DNA of 64,000 nt, from the NCBI RefSeq assembly GCF_013426895.1, contig NZ_AP023174.1:3658001-3722000 (forward strand). Reading direction: 5' to 3'. The notes under the pieces are model-generated. The model ran no database searches and had not been told where the DNA came from. It saw only the letters and a list, made by a program, of their open reading frames with translations. Within the stretch, counting starts at the first letter, position 1, and each line of letters begins with the position of its first letter. Both the position numbers and the translations under genes were made by a program. Of this stretch, positions 9,979 to 19,317 are shown piece after piece. This DNA comes from Paraburkholderia largidicola. Lineage in GTDB: Bacteria; Pseudomonadota; Gammaproteobacteria; Burkholderiales; Burkholderiaceae.

Positions 9979-10137
9979 ATGGAAAAATGGCTGGTAATAA
10001 CGGGCGTCTGGATGATGTTCGCAACATGCATGGTGCTGTTCATTCGCGGGGCGACGGGCGTGTCGCGCAGTGAACTGGTGCCCGTCGAAGTACGCGACGA
10101 CGAGCACGACGCGCAGCCGAAGTCGATTCGCGGCTAA
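9979..10137 (+). CDS. Small single-pass membrane protein, 52 residues
   Basis: I do not recognise a function. The reading frame encodes MEKWLVITGVWMMFATCMVLFIRGATG followed by an acidic soluble tail (VEVRDDEHDAQPKS), that is one N-terminal transmembrane helix with a probable cytoplasmic tail. The ATG at 9979 is chosen because GGGGTGA lies five bases upstream and the hydrophobic segment begins at once; the frame is open further upstream but that part has no protein-like character. It is divergent from putA and convergent with the next gene. A 9-bp hairpin follows the stop codon. Confidence 0.55.
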   Translation: MEKWLVITGVWMMFATCMVLFIRGATGVSRSELVPVEVRDDEHDAQPKSIRG

Positions 10138-10151
10138 GCCTTTCGAGGTGA

Positions 10152-10174
10152 GAGGCGCGCTGCACGCGCGCCTC
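10152..10174. terminator. GC-rich hairpin between convergent small genes
   Basis: GAGGCGCGC and GCGCGCCTC pair perfectly around TGCAC. It lies between the convergent stops at 10137 and 10193. There is no U tract on either strand, so it may block or stabilise 3' ends rather than act as a standard intrinsic terminator. Confidence 0.45.
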
Positions 10175-10192
10175 GATGACGCGGATGCCGTC

Positions 10193-10429
10193 TCAGCGCA
10201 TCCGCGAGAACTGGCTGCAGCTGTCGCGTGGAGCGACGAGCTGGTCGTGAATCAGGCACAGACGGCTGTCGGCGACACTGGCGCCGAAGCCCGACCCGAA
10301 CACTGCGAGGCCCGGAATGCTCTGCTCAAGCGAATGCCGATCGTCGGCGCGAAACCGGCAATCCGCGCAGCACGGCGGGCGCTCGCCGCGTTGCGCGCCG
10401 ATGGCTTCGTCGAGGACAGGCGTGCTCAT
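10193..10429 (-). CDS. Small cysteine-containing protein translationally coupled to the YeiH-type exporter
   Basis: A 78-residue protein with the start MSTPVLDEA, a CCADC cluster near residues 20-24 and further cysteines in SRLCLIHDQ and RDSCSQF. The spacing suggests a zinc or Fe-S site (inference). Its ATG overlaps the stop codon of the exporter in an ATGA arrangement, so it is almost certainly translated from the same mRNA. I have an impression of similar short proteins in other Burkholderia but no functional name. The protein-like composition and coupling argue against a chance frame. Confidence 0.65.
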   Translation of the reverse strand: MSTPVLDEAIGAQRGERPPCCADCRFRADDRHSLEQSIPGLAVFGSGFGASVADSRLCLIHDQLVAPRDSCSQFSRMR

Positions 10430-11850
10430 GAGCCCTGCCCCAAGCTATTCCAATACGGTGCGAACACGTGCGCGGACAGCGCGTAGCCGATGGCGATATT
10501 GACGGCGACGCCGACCGTGAACGCGATAAACGGCTTGATGCCCGTGGCCGCCAGTGAACGTACTCGCGTCGTCAGTCCGATGCTGAAGAAGCAGAAGATG
10601 AACGCCCACGTGCGCAGCGCGGTAATCGGCGCGACGAATTCGGGCGTCACCACCTTGCGGTAGTCGGCGAGCGAGTAATGGCTCGCGATCCACGTGACGA
10701 GCGCCGACGCGATCACGAAGCCGATCACGAACTTCGGAAAGCGCGCCCAGATTTCGCGCGCGTCGGCCTTCGCGCTCACGCCGCTTTCACTGGACTCCCA
10801 GCGCGTCGTTGCGACGATCGCAAGCAGGAACGCCCAGATGCCGATCCAGATGTCGCGGCCAACCACCTTCATCAACGTGAACGCCTGAAGCGACGCTTCG
10901 GGCGATCCCGCGATCGCGCCGCCCGCGTGCTTCGCGAAGTCGCCGTAGGCTTGCGCGGCGGCGATACCCGCCGCGTCGGCGAATTCCGAGGTGCCGATCC
11001 ATGCACCCGCGACAGCCGTCGACAATCCCAGCGACCGCGACGCGAATGGCAGCACGAAAATCATCACGATCGCCCACAGGATCACGAGCGTGATCGCCAC
11101 CGAAGCATGCTCGCGCTTCGCGCGGACCGCGCCCGCAATCGCGATCGCCGCCGACACGCCACACACCGCGCCGCCAACGCCGAGCACCGCAGCGAAGCGC
11201 TTGTCGAGCCCGAGCGCCTTCGCGGCGAAGAAGATCACGAAGAACGTGACGAGCGACACGATGGTCGCCTGTCCCACGGCAACCGGGCCCGCCCAGACGA
11301 GCAGCGTGAACGGCAGCGTCGCGCCGAGCAGCACGATCCCGACCTTGATGTAAAACTCGACGCGCAATCCCGCCGAAAACCATTCGGGCAAACGGAACAC
11401 GTTCGAGATCAGCAGCCCGAGGGCGAGCGCGACGAGCGGCGGTTCGAGGTTGTACTTCGATGCATTGGCCCACGCGCCGACTTCGAAGATCAGCACCGAC
11501 ACGGCGAACAGGATCGCGAACGACGCCACGAAATGCACGATGCGCTGCTTCAGCACGCTCAGGCTGACCCCGAACAGCACGGCAAACACGACGAACAGCG
11601 CGACGTAGTTCGGCAGATGTTTCACCAGGTCCTGTGCGGCTGCACCGGGATCGGACCATTTCGCGGGCGCAGTCGCAAGCCACTTGATGCTGCTGCCCGA
11701 CGCGAACAGCGCCCACGCGACGACGATCACCAGCAGGCCGACCCACACGGCCCACCAGTCTTCCGTCGAAAAAAGCCCGCCGCCGCCTGTCGTGCTTTCC
11801 CGTCGAGAAGGCTGCGCGCCTGCCGGCAAGGTATGTCTCGTATCGCTCAT
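10426..11850 (-). CDS. YeiH-family putative sulfate exporter, integral membrane protein
   Basis: A 474-residue inner-membrane protein of the YeiH/YadS (PSE, UPF0324) family, with about ten or more hydrophobic helices and a family-typical GVGGAVCGVSAAIA segment and AGAWIGTSEFADAAG loop. The N-terminal ~30 residues are polar and followed by EDWWAVWVG, the usual entry to the first helix. Members have been proposed to export sulfate or sulfite-related anions, but direct evidence is thin. It overlaps the downstream Cys-rich small gene by four bases, suggesting a functional pair. No regulator gene adjoins it. Confidence 0.85.
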   Translation of the reverse strand: MSDTRHTLPAGAQPSRRESTTGGGGLFSTEDWWAVWVGLLVIVVAWALFASGSSIKWLATAPAKWSDPGAAAQDLVKHLPNYVALFVVFAVLFGVSLSVLKQRIVHFVASFAILFAVSVLIFEVGAWANASKYNLEPPLVALALGLLISNVFRLPEWFSAGLRVEFYIKVGIVLLGATLPFTLLVWAGPVAVGQATIVSLVTFFVIFFAAKALGLDKRFAAVLGVGGAVCGVSAAIAIAGAVRAKREHASVAITLVILWAIVMIFVLPFASRSLGLSTAVAGAWIGTSEFADAAGIAAAQAYGDFAKHAGGAIAGSPEASLQAFTLMKVVGRDIWIGIWAFLLAIVATTRWESSESGVSAKADAREIWARFPKFVIGFVIASALVTWIASHYSLADYRKVVTPEFVAPITALRTWAFIFCFFSIGLTTRVRSLAATGIKPFIAFTVGVAVNIAIGYALSAHVFAPYWNSLGQGS

Positions 11851-11942
11851 CGTTGTGCCCCGATCAAGGTTGGCGGCGCACGCGCTATCGATTGTTGTGA
11901 TTCATGCGCCGATCCGGCGAAATATAGTCGAGCGATGTCGCG

Positions 11943-11963
11943 AAACGAAACGACCTTTCGTTT
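11943..11963. repeat. AT-rich inverted repeat upstream of the exporter / downstream of priA
   Basis: AAACGAAA and TTTCGTTT pair perfectly around CGACC. It lies 74 bases beyond the priA stop and 93 bases before the exporter start, so it could be a priA terminator or an operator for the exporter. Neither can be decided from the sequence. Confidence 0.4.
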
Positions 11964-12036
11964 TATCGATATGACTTAAATGGATTTGCTCGCAGATGCG
12001 TGCAGTTTGCCGACAAACGGCTTACAGCACGGCTCG

Positions 12037-14295
12037 CTAGATGTCGAGCGGATCGACCTCGATGCTCCAGCGCAGCACGCCCTTGAGCGTGCGCAACACG
12101 GGTTGCCAGGCGCGCAGCGTGGACTGCAACGCCGCCCGCGACGCGCTTTCGATCAGCAATTGCGCGCGATGCACGTGCATCACCTTGACGATGGTGAGCG
12201 GCACCGCGTCGTAGACGGTCACGCGGCTGGCGGCGGGAATGTCGGTCAAGGCCCCGGCCGCCTGCTGCAGGAACGTCAGCGCGGCGTCCAGTGTGCGGCC
12301 TTCGGCGCGAAGCATCGCCTGATAGACGAACGGCGGAAGATGCGCGTCGCGCCGTTCGGCCAGCGTCGAATTGGCGAAGCCGACGTAATCGTGACGAGCC
12401 AGCGCGTGATACAGCGCATGGCGCGGATAGCGCGTTTGCACCAGCACTTCGCCCGGCAAACCGCCGCGGCCCGCCCGGCCGCTCACCTGCATCAGTTGCG
12501 CGAAGAGGCGCTCGCTCGCGCGGAAGTCGTGGGAAAACAGTGCTGTGTCGGCGTTCAGCACGCCTACCAGCGACACCCGGCGGAAATCGTGCCCCTTCGC
12601 GATCATCTGCGTGCCGACGAGAATATCCACTTCGCCCGCGTGCACGTCCGAAAACAGCGCTTGCGCGCTGCCCTTGCGCCGCGTGCTGTCGGCATCGATA
12701 CGCAGCACGCGCGCGCCCGGCACCGCGCCGGCGAGCGCTTCTTCGATACGCTGCGTCCCGCGTCCGAGCGGCGCGATATCGACGTTGCCGCACTCGGGGC
12801 ACGAACGTGGAATGCGCGACTCCCAGCCGCAATGGTGACAGCGCAACGCGCGCTCCGGCTTGTGCAACACGACATAGGCGCTGCATCGCGGGCAGCCCGC
12901 GACCCATCCGCATGCGTCGCACGCCAGCTGCGGCGCGTAGCCGCGACGGTTCAGGAACACGAGGCTCTGTTCGCTTCGCTCGAGGCGCGCCTTCAACGCC
13001 GCGATCAGCGGCCCCGACAAGCCTTCCACTGAAGCACGTCCGCGCCGCCGCTCGTCTTCCAGGTCGACGAGGCGGACGGTTGGCAGCACTGCGTCGGCGA
13101 CCGCGCGGCGCGATAACGTGAGCCGCTTGTAGCGTCCTTGCTCGACCTGCCACCAGCTTTCCAGCGACGGCGTCGCAGAGCCGAGCACGACGGGCACGCC
13201 GAGTTGCTTCGCACGCCAGATGGCGAGATCGCGCGCGGAATAGCGCAAGCCTTCCTGCTGCTTGTACGCCGGGTCGTGTTCCTCGTCGACGACGATGATC
13301 GCCAGATGCGGCAACGACGCCAGCACCGCGAGCCGCGTGCCCAGCACGATGCGAGCGCGACCGGTGTGCGCAGCAAACCAGTTGCGCGCGCGCTCGCCCT
13401 CGGCGAGACCGCTGTGCAGCGTGACGATTTCGGTATCGTCCATCGACGCGAACCGCGCGCGAAACGCGGCCTCGAATTGCGGCGTCAAGTTGATCTCGGG
13501 CACGAGGACGAGTGCCTGCGCCTGCGGATTGGTCGCCAGCAGTCCCGCCAGCGCACGCAGGTACACCTCCGTCTTGCCGCTGCCCGTCACGCCATGCAAC
13601 AGGAACGGCGCGAAGGATTGCGCGTCGCGGATTGCTTCGACGGCTGCCGTTTGCTCGTCCGTGAGCGTCGGCAGCGTCGCGCTGTGCGGTGTGTGATCTC
13701 GCGACAGGCTGTGCGCGGCAGGATCGACCACTTCCAGTGCGACCCAGCCTTCCGCTTGCCACGCTTCGAGCGTCGCGGTTGCCTTCGCGTGCAACGCGCG
13801 GGCATCGGCGGCGGGTAATGTGTCGGCTTCCGCGAGCGCGGCCGCAAGACGGCGCAGCGCCGTGGCGCGCGCCGGAAGCGCGTCGGGTAGCGCGGCGCGG
13901 CCTGCGGGCAACAGACGATAGCGTTCCTCGGGCGCGAGAAGCCGCGTCCAGCGCGCCGCATCGCGCAACGCCTGAGGGAGCGCGGGCAGCGCGACTTCAC
14001 CGATGCCGCGCTGGTAGTAGTCGGCGGCGAACTGCGTGAGTTGCAGCCAGTGTTCGGATAGCGGCGGGCATGCGGCGCAGACGCTATGGACCGACTTCAG
14101 ACGGTCGGCGGGCACGTCACTGTGAGCAGTCACTTCCATGACGAGGCCCACGATATGCCGCTTGCCGAACGGCACGCTGACGAGCATCCCCGGCGCCGGC
14201 GCCAGTGAGGCGTCACAGCGGTAGTCGAACAGCGTCGCCAGCGGGTGGTCGAGTGCGACGCGGACGTAGGTGCTGGTCAGATCGACGACCCGCAT
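12037..14295 (-). CDS. priA: Primosomal replication restart helicase PriA
   Basis: Superfamily 2 DNA helicase that reloads the replisome at stalled forks. The 752-residue chain has an N-terminal 3'-DNA-binding domain, a Walker A motif VTGSGKTEVYL near residue 235, a DEEH box near 335, and an eight-cysteine zinc-binding strand inserted in the helicase domain (CDACGWVAGCPRC ... CHHCG ... CPECG, about residues 453-505). The ATG at 14295 is preferred to a GTG at 14301 because the conserved N-terminus begins MRVVDLTSTYVRVALD; neither start has a strong ribosome site. It has its own upstream region with DnaA-box-like sequences. Confidence 0.96.
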   Translation of the reverse strand: MRVVDLTSTYVRVALDHPLATLFDYRCDASLAPAPGMLVSVPFGKRHIVGLVMEVTAHSDVPADRLKSVHSVCAACPPLSEHWLQLTQFAADYYQRGIGEVALPALPQALRDAARWTRLLAPEERYRLLPAGRAALPDALPARATALRRLAAALAEADTLPAADARALHAKATATLEAWQAEGWVALEVVDPAAHSLSRDHTPHSATLPTLTDEQTAAVEAIRDAQSFAPFLLHGVTGSGKTEVYLRALAGLLATNPQAQALVLVPEINLTPQFEAAFRARFASMDDTEIVTLHSGLAEGERARNWFAAHTGRARIVLGTRLAVLASLPHLAIIVVDEEHDPAYKQQEGLRYSARDLAIWRAKQLGVPVVLGSATPSLESWWQVEQGRYKRLTLSRRAVADAVLPTVRLVDLEDERRRGRASVEGLSGPLIAALKARLERSEQSLVFLNRRGYAPQLACDACGWVAGCPRCSAYVVLHKPERALRCHHCGWESRIPRSCPECGNVDIAPLGRGTQRIEEALAGAVPGARVLRIDADSTRRKGSAQALFSDVHAGEVDILVGTQMIAKGHDFRRVSLVGVLNADTALFSHDFRASERLFAQLMQVSGRAGRGGLPGEVLVQTRYPRHALYHALARHDYVGFANSTLAERRDAHLPPFVYQAMLRAEGRTLDAALTFLQQAAGALTDIPAASRVTVYDAVPLTIVKVMHVHRAQLLIESASRAALQSTLRAWQPVLRTLKGVLRWSIEVDPLDI

Positions 14296-14301
14296 AGGCA
14301 C

Positions 14302-14738
14302 CGTTCGCAGGGAAAGTTATTCACAGGCCGGGAACTGCCGCCGACACACTTAAAGTAAAACTTCAATTTCGGCGCTAAGTTTTGATTTTGCATCGACAAT
14401 TGCGCCCGACCTCGCCTGCCTGTGGATAACTTTGTTGAGAACTTGGCCCGGGTGTCCCGCAAGCGCCGTCGTACGGGCCTCTGTGTGGGAAACCGCACAT
14501 TTGTCTTAGGAACCCGGAAACCCTTGTCGCTCAAGGCCTTCAACAGATTTCCGCGAACTTTTCAAGGCGGCTGCGACGATCCATCCCTCTACCGCGCCGC
14601 AGCGTGACAAGTGTGCATAAGTCAAGTCTTGACAACGCCAAGAGGGCCTCGGGGCGGACTTTGGAACGCTATTTTCCCCTCACGCCGAGAGCCCACGTCG
14701 TTGCATCGCAACAAAAACGTCACAATCCGGACGATGCC
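14302..14738. other. 437-base intergenic region between priA and hemE with DnaA-box-like sites
   Basis: No protein-like frame is present. The region contains a perfect DnaA box (TGTGGATAA, 14421-14429) and two single-mismatch boxes (TTATTCACA at 14317-14325; TGTGCATAA at 14612-14620). It should also hold the priA promoter and the hemE 3' end. I could not identify a clear -35/-10 pair or terminator. Confidence 0.5.
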
Positions 14739-15842
14739 TCATGCCTTGGCATCGCCACCTGCCGCCCGGATCGTGCGGCTATGCCGGTGCACTTCGTCGA
14801 CCAGCTCGGCGACGTTCTCGGGCGGCGTGAACTGCGAAATACCATGCCCAAGATTGAAGACGTGACCGGGGAAATTGCCGAAGCTGTCGAGCACCGCACG
14901 CGCTTCGATGCGAATCGTCGACGGCGGCGCGAACAGCACGGAAGGATCGATGTTGCCCTGTAGCGCCACCTTGCCGCCGACGCGCTCGCGCGCCTTGCCC
15001 AGATTCACCGTCCAGTCGAGCCCGACAGCATCGACGCCCGTCGCGGCAATCTCTTCGAGCCACAGGCCGCCGCCCTTCGTGAACGTGATCACGGGCACGC
15101 GGTTGCCGTCGTGCTCGCGCTTCAACTGATTCACGACCTGCTGGATGTAGTGCAGCGAGAAGCGCTGATAGATGCCGTCGGCGAGCGCGCCACCCCACGT
15201 GTCGAAAATCATCACGGCTTGCGCGCCGGCTTCGATCTGCGCGTTCAGATAGGCCGCGACGGCCTTCGCGTTGACATCGAGGATGCGGTGCATCAGGTCC
15301 GGACGGCCGTACAGCATCGACTTCACGGTTCGGAAATCGTCGGAGCCGCCGCCTTCGACCATATAGCACGCGAGCGTCCACGGGCTGCCCGAAAAACCGA
15401 TCAGCGGCACGCGCTGCCGGCCTTGCGCGTCGGTGAGCGCAGTGCGGATCTGGCGCACGGCGTCGGTGACGTAACGCAGCGTGCTGTCGATATCCGGTAC
15501 GGCCAGACGTGCGACATCTTCTTCAGTACGCACCGGACGCGCGAACTTCGGCCCTTCGCCGACCTGGAAATCAAGGCCCAAGCCCATCGCATCGGGGATG
15601 GTCAGGATGTCGGAGAAGAGAATCGCAGCGTCGAGCGGATAGCGGTCGAGCGGCTGCAGCGTGACTTCCGTCGCGTAATCGGGATTCTTCGCGAGGCCGA
15701 GAAAACTGCCCGCGCGGCTACGCGTCGCGTTGTACTCGGGCAGATAGCGCCCTGCCTGGCGCATCAGCCAGATCGGCGTGTACTCGGTCGGCTGGCGCAA
15801 CAACGCGCGCAGGAAGGTGTCGTTGAGGAGGTTGTGGGCCAC
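14739..15842 (-). CDS. hemE: Uroporphyrinogen III decarboxylase
   Basis: Catalyses the four decarboxylations of uroporphyrinogen III to coproporphyrinogen III in haem synthesis, in the cytoplasm. The family motifs [14 protein letters not shown] (start of the active-site cleft) and [17 protein letters not shown] are intact, and the substrate-binding aspartate region FSDILT is present. The length of 367 residues is normal. The GTG at 15842 gives the usual N-terminus [17 protein letters not shown]; a TTG at 15863 would add seven residues that the family lacks. Neither start has a strong Shine-Dalgarno sequence, so the exact start is uncertain. Confidence 0.95.
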   Translation of the reverse strand: MAHNLLNDTFLRALLRQPTEYTPIWLMRQAGRYLPEYNATRSRAGSFLGLAKNPDYATEVTLQPLDRYPLDAAILFSDILTIPDAMGLGLDFQVGEGPKFARPVRTEEDVARLAVPDIDSTLRYVTDAVRQIRTALTDAQGRQRVPLIGFSGSPWTLACYMVEGGGSDDFRTVKSMLYGRPDLMHRILDVNAKAVAAYLNAQIEAGAQAVMIFDTWGGALADGIYQRFSLHYIQQVVNQLKREHDGNRVPVITFTKGGGLWLEEIAATGVDAVGLDWTVNLGKARERVGGKVALQGNIDPSVLFAPPSTIRIEARAVLDSFGNFPGHVFNLGHGISQFTPPENVAELVDEVHRHSRTIRAAGGDAKA

Positions 15843-16014
15843 GGCGCTCGCGACTGAAGGCAAAGAGACATTTTAACCGTTGCGCGCCCGACGCCGCCTC
15901 CGTAATCCTGGCAATTGCTGTTTGTCCTATGCCTTCCGGTCGATGGTCACAGGCAGTGGCGCGGACTATTATCGATTCCGTTGCACCCACATAGATAACG
16001 ATAAAGGAGACTCA

Positions 16015-16797
16015 ATGAAGAAAGCTGCTTTGGCGCTTCTTGGCGCCATATGCTGTGTCGGCGCGGTGCAGGCGCAAAGTGTCGCACCTGCGCCGGCGTC
16101 GCGGCTGGATGAGATTCTCGCGCGCGGCACGATGCGGGCGTGCACGACGGGCGACTACAAGCCGTACTCGTTCTATAAACAGGACGGCCAGTTCGAAGGC
16201 ATCGACATCGATATGGCCGAGTCGCTGGCGAAATCGCTCGGCGTCAAAGCGGAGTTCGTAAAAACGTCGTGGTCGAACCTGATGACCGACTTCGTGGCGA
16301 AATGCGATGTCGCCGTCGGTGGTGTGTCGACGACGCTGGATCGGCAAAAGCGGGCTTTCTTCACGGTTGCGTATCAGGTGGACGGAAAGTCGCCCATCGT
16401 GCGTTGCGACGACGTCGACAAGTACCAGACAGTCGCGCAGATCGACCAGTCGACTACCCGCGTGATCTTCAATCCGGGCGGCACCAATGAGCGATTCGCA
16501 AAGCAGTTCTTTCCGCATGCGAACCTCGTCGTCTATCCCGACAACGTGACGATCTTCAAACAGATTCTCGCGGGCAAGGCGGACGTGATGGTGACGGACG
16601 CGTCCGAGACGCTGTTGCAGCAAAAGCTCAATCCCGGTTTGTGCGCGGTGCATCCCGACAAACCGTTCCAGTACGGAGAAAAAGCGTGGCTGGTGCCGCG
16701 CGGCGATGTGGTGTTCCAGCAGTACGTCGACCAGTGGTTGCACCTCGCTCGCGCGTCGGGGGAATACCAGTCGATATCTGACAAATGGCTGAAATGA
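16015..16797 (+). CDS. pheC: Periplasmic cyclohexadienyl dehydratase-like protein (PheC type)
   Basis: A 260-residue protein with a signal peptide (MKKAALALLGAICCVGAVQAQ) and a type-3 solute-binding fold. The motifs TTGDYKPYSFY, TSWSNLM, NPGGTNERFAKQFF, DNVTIFKQILAGKADVM and CAVHPDKPF closely follow Pseudomonas aeruginosa PheC, a binding-protein-derived enzyme that converts prephenate to phenylpyruvate and arogenate to phenylalanine in the periplasm. The TDAsE segment keeps the glutamate of the PheC active-site loop. An AAAGGAG lies seven bases before the ATG. A polar amino-acid binding protein is the alternative, but no transporter genes adjoin it. Confidence 0.8.
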   Translation: MKKAALALLGAICCVGAVQAQSVAPAPASRLDEILARGTMRACTTGDYKPYSFYKQDGQFEGIDIDMAESLAKSLGVKAEFVKTSWSNLMTDFVAKCDVAVGGVSTTLDRQKRAFFTVAYQVDGKSPIVRCDDVDKYQTVAQIDQSTTRVIFNPGGTNERFAKQFFPHANLVVYPDNVTIFKQILAGKADVMVTDASETLLQQKLNPGLCAVHPDKPFQYGEKAWLVPRGDVVFQQYVDQWLHLARASGEYQSISDKWLK

Positions 16798-16817
16798 CGC
16801 CGAGATTGTGACGGCCG

Positions 16818-16855
16818 AGGCAGTCGCACTTACCGATTGGTACGAGCGGCTGCCT
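16818..16855 (+). terminator. Hairpin after the pheC-like gene
   Basis: AGGCAGTCGC pairs with GCGGCTGCCT (one G-U pair) and encloses an inner TACC/GGTA hairpin. It lies 20 bases after the stop codon. The downstream sequence TTGTGCTCC has only a weak U tract, so efficiency is uncertain. Confidence 0.45.
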
Positions 16856-17289
16856 TGTGCTCCGTGTGACGTATTGGAGTATTTGTGGAGTCGCTGACAA
16901 TTCCCGTCAGGACGGTCGGTGATTGCTGCAATGCACCATTTCAACGTCCGATGGCAAACACCAGTTTTAAACAAGTAGCGGCGCAATCCGTATGAGCATT
17001 GGACTTCGAACCCTTGCGCAGATGAAGTGGACACATGATGAACGGCTAAATATGCGGTAGCGCAGCGCAGTATCCGATTCGAACGGGTGGGCGAAAGATG
17101 AGCCAATGGCCCCGAAAGGTATCGGTAATAATTGCCGAACATGCGTTTCGATATCGCAAAAAATCCCGCAACGCCTTATCTGGCGGGCGTTACAACCTGA
17201 AACACTTTGTTACCGCGCGAGCGGGGTAATTCGCCCACAATGCCTTTCACGGGTTCAGCACGGATGCGGCCGGGTAGTGGTGTCTTTGA
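16856..17289. other. Gene-free stretch upstream of the candidate small RNA
   Basis: No frame here has protein-like composition or a ribosome site. It must contain the promoter of whatever transcript ends at the terminator at 17433-17459, but I could not identify a convincing sigma-70 pair. A short hairpin CGCC-TTATCT-GGCG occurs near 17180. Confidence 0.35.
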
Positions 17290-17459
17290 AGACCATTTCC
17301 TGGACGGTCGACGGAAAGCGTCGAAGCTCTTCACAGGGGCATCTCTGCTGGAATCGTGATCGGCGTCGATCGCGCCGAGTAGTCGGTTCCTCCAATGGTC
17401 TCCTCGCGCTAACCCCGTAGCGTGTGGTTTTTAGCGGGCTCCAGGCCCGCTTTTTTTTT
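17290..17459 (+). ncRNA. Candidate structured small RNA with its own terminator
   Basis: The segment contains no plausible gene but folds well by eye. An outer stem AGACCATT (17290-17297) pairs with AATGGTCT (17394-17401). Inside are a hairpin TCGACG-GAAAG-CGTCGA (17308-17324), and a stem GGAATC/GGTTCC (17350-17355 / 17385-17390) capped by CGGCG/CGCCG (17361-17365 / 17373-17377). A further hairpin CGCTA/TAGCG and then a strong terminator follow. It does not carry the hallmark sequences of tmRNA, RNase P RNA or SRP RNA; a divergent 6S-like RNA is not excluded. The 5' end is not defined. Confidence 0.45.
17433..17459 (+). terminator. Strong intrinsic terminator with no protein gene upstream
   Basis: AGCGGGC and GCCCGCT pair around TCCAG and run into nine Ts on the plus strand. 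The nearest upstream plus-strand gene ends more than 600 bases away and has its own hairpin, so this terminator implies a separate transcript. Confidence 0.85.
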
Positions 17460-17520
17460 GCCCTGCCAAACGTTTGCGCGCTATCGAGCTTCTGTGCGCG
17501 AGCGGGCACTTCCCCTGTAA

Positions 17521-17560
17521 GCGAAACGCCGTGTGCAGTGCACACGGCGTTTCGCCTTTT
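17521..17560. terminator. Near-perfect 35-base palindromic hairpin, terminator of the acyl-CoA synthetase side
   Basis: Two 17-base arms (17521-17537 and 17539-17555) pair perfectly around one base. On the plus strand CTTTTCT follows. It sits 32 bases downstream of the minus-strand synthetase stop, where it has no U tract on that strand, so it may stop transcription from both sides or only the plus-strand transcript. Confidence 0.6.
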
Positions 17561-17586
17561 CTGCTTCGGGATACAGCTGCGCTACG

Positions 17587-19317
17587 TTACGCAGTCTTGT
17601 CTTCTTTCAAGCGAAGCTCATCGATCATCCGTTCGCGCATCACGAATTTCTGAACCTTGCCCGTCACCGTCATTGGAAGCTCGTCGACGAAGCGGATGTA
17701 TTTCGGAATCTTGTAGTGGGCAATCTGGCCGCGGCAAAACTCCTGCACGTCTTCAGCTGTGAGATGCTCGCCAGCGCGCACGACGATCCACGCGCACACT
17801 TCCTCGCCGTACTTCGAATCCGGCACGCCGAACACCTGCGCGCTCTGAATCTTCGGGTGGCGGAACAGAAATTCTTCGATTTCGCGCGGGTAGATGTTTT
17901 CGCCGCCGCGAATCAGCATGTCCTTCAGGCGGCCGACGATGTTGCAATAGCCCTCGGCGTCGATCGTCGCCAGGTCACCTGTGTGCATCCAGCCGTCGAC
18001 AACGCTTTCACGTGTCTTCGCCTCGTCTCCCCAATAGCCGTCCATCACCGAATAGCCGCGCGTGCACAGCTCGCCCGTTTCGCCCACGGGCACGATGTTG
18101 CCGAGCGGATCAACCACCTTCACTTCCAGATGCGGTTGAATCCGGCCAACCGTGGTCGTACGCTTGTCCAGGGGATCGGTCGTCGAACTCTGGAACGACA
18201 CCGGGCTTGTCTCGGTCATTCCATAGGCGATCGTGATTTCGGCAAGGTGCATCTGGGATACGACACGTTTCATCGTTTCGATCGGGCACGGCGAGCCTGC
18301 CATGATGCCGGTGCGTAGCCGCGTCAGATCGAAAGTCGCGAAGTCCGGATGATCCAGCTCGGCAATGAACATGGTCGGCACGCCATGCAGCGCCGTGCAT
18401 TTCTCCTCGGCGACGGCCTTGAGCGTCGCGCCGGGATCGAATGCCTCGCCCGGAAAGACCATTGCGGCTCCCACCGAGACGCATGCCAGCACGGCGAGCA
18501 CCATCCCAAAGCAGTGATACAGCGGTACCGGGATGCACAGGGAATCCTGCTCCGAGAGCCGCATCGCCATCGCGATATAGCGCGCGTTATTCACCACGTT
18601 CCGGTGCGTCAGCGTCGCGCCTTTCGGATTGCCCGTCGTACCGCTCGTGAACTGGATGTTGATCGGGTCGTTCGCGTTGAGCGTCGCGCCGATTGCGTCG
18701 AGCTTTGCGGGATCGAATGCGGTGCGCCCCTGTTCGATGACATCCGAGAACGTCAGCATGCCTGGCGTCTCGGTGTCGCACATCCGGATCACGATGCGCA
18801 AGTCGGGCAGCCGCGCAGCGTGCAGATCTCCCGGCGTTGCCGACGCCAGTTCGGGCGCCAGCTCCTGCAGCATCTGCAGATACATCGACGACTTGAATTT
18901 CTCGGCCGAGATAATCGCCTTGCAACCCACCTTGTTCAGCGCGTACTCGAGCTCGGCCAGGCGATATGCGGGATTGATGTTCACGAGCACGGCACCGATC
19001 CGCGCCGTCGCAAATTGCGTCATTAGCCACTCGACGCGGTTCGGCGACCAGATGCCGACTCGGTCGCCCGTCTGGATGCCAAGCTCCAGCAATCCCGCCG
19101 CCAACGTGTCGACTTCTTGCTGAAACTCCCTCCAACTCCAGCGAATCTCCTGCTCACGAAACACCACAGCCTGCCGTTCGGGGAAGCGTCGTGCCGTATC
19201 GACAAGAAATTGTCCGACGGTCGACTCACTCAGCGGCACGTCAGTCGAACCCCGCACGTAAGACAGCCCGTCTTTCGGTTCGATGACTGCGCCCACTCCT
19301 GTCGCTTGCGTTGCCAT
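17587..19317 (-). CDS. Acyl-CoA synthetase (AMP-forming), medium/long-chain fatty-acid type
   Basis: A 576-residue ANL-superfamily enzyme that activates a carboxylic acid with ATP and CoA. The P-loop [10 protein letters not shown] is near residue 222, followed by YGMTETSP, the hinge [16 protein letters not shown], and the catalytic lysine in VTGKVQKF near the C-terminus. The order and spacing match the ACSF2/FadD-like clade rather than acetyl-CoA synthetase. It stands alone, with a terminator region on one side and the atp operon terminator on the other; there are no beta-oxidation genes next to it. Chain-length preference cannot be read from the sequence. Confidence 0.9.
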   Translation of the reverse strand: MATQATGVGAVIEPKDGLSYVRGSTDVPLSESTVGQFLVDTARRFPERQAVVFREQEIRWSWREFQQEVDTLAAGLLELGIQTGDRVGIWSPNRVEWLMTQFATARIGAVLVNINPAYRLAELEYALNKVGCKAIISAEKFKSSMYLQMLQELAPELASATPGDLHAARLPDLRIVIRMCDTETPGMLTFSDVIEQGRTAFDPAKLDAIGATLNANDPINIQFTSGTTGNPKGATLTHRNVVNNARYIAMAMRLSEQDSLCIPVPLYHCFGMVLAVLACVSVGAAMVFPGEAFDPGATLKAVAEEKCTALHGVPTMFIAELDHPDFATFDLTRLRTGIMAGSPCPIETMKRVVSQMHLAEITIAYGMTETSPVSFQSSTTDPLDKRTTTVGRIQPHLEVKVVDPLGNIVPVGETGELCTRGYSVMDGYWGDEAKTRESVVDGWMHTGDLATIDAEGYCNIVGRLKDMLIRGGENIYPREIEEFLFRHPKIQSAQVFGVPDSKYGEEVCAWIVVRAGEHLTAEDVQEFCRGQIAHYKIPKYIRFVDELPMTVTGKVQKFVMRERMIDELRLKEDKTA

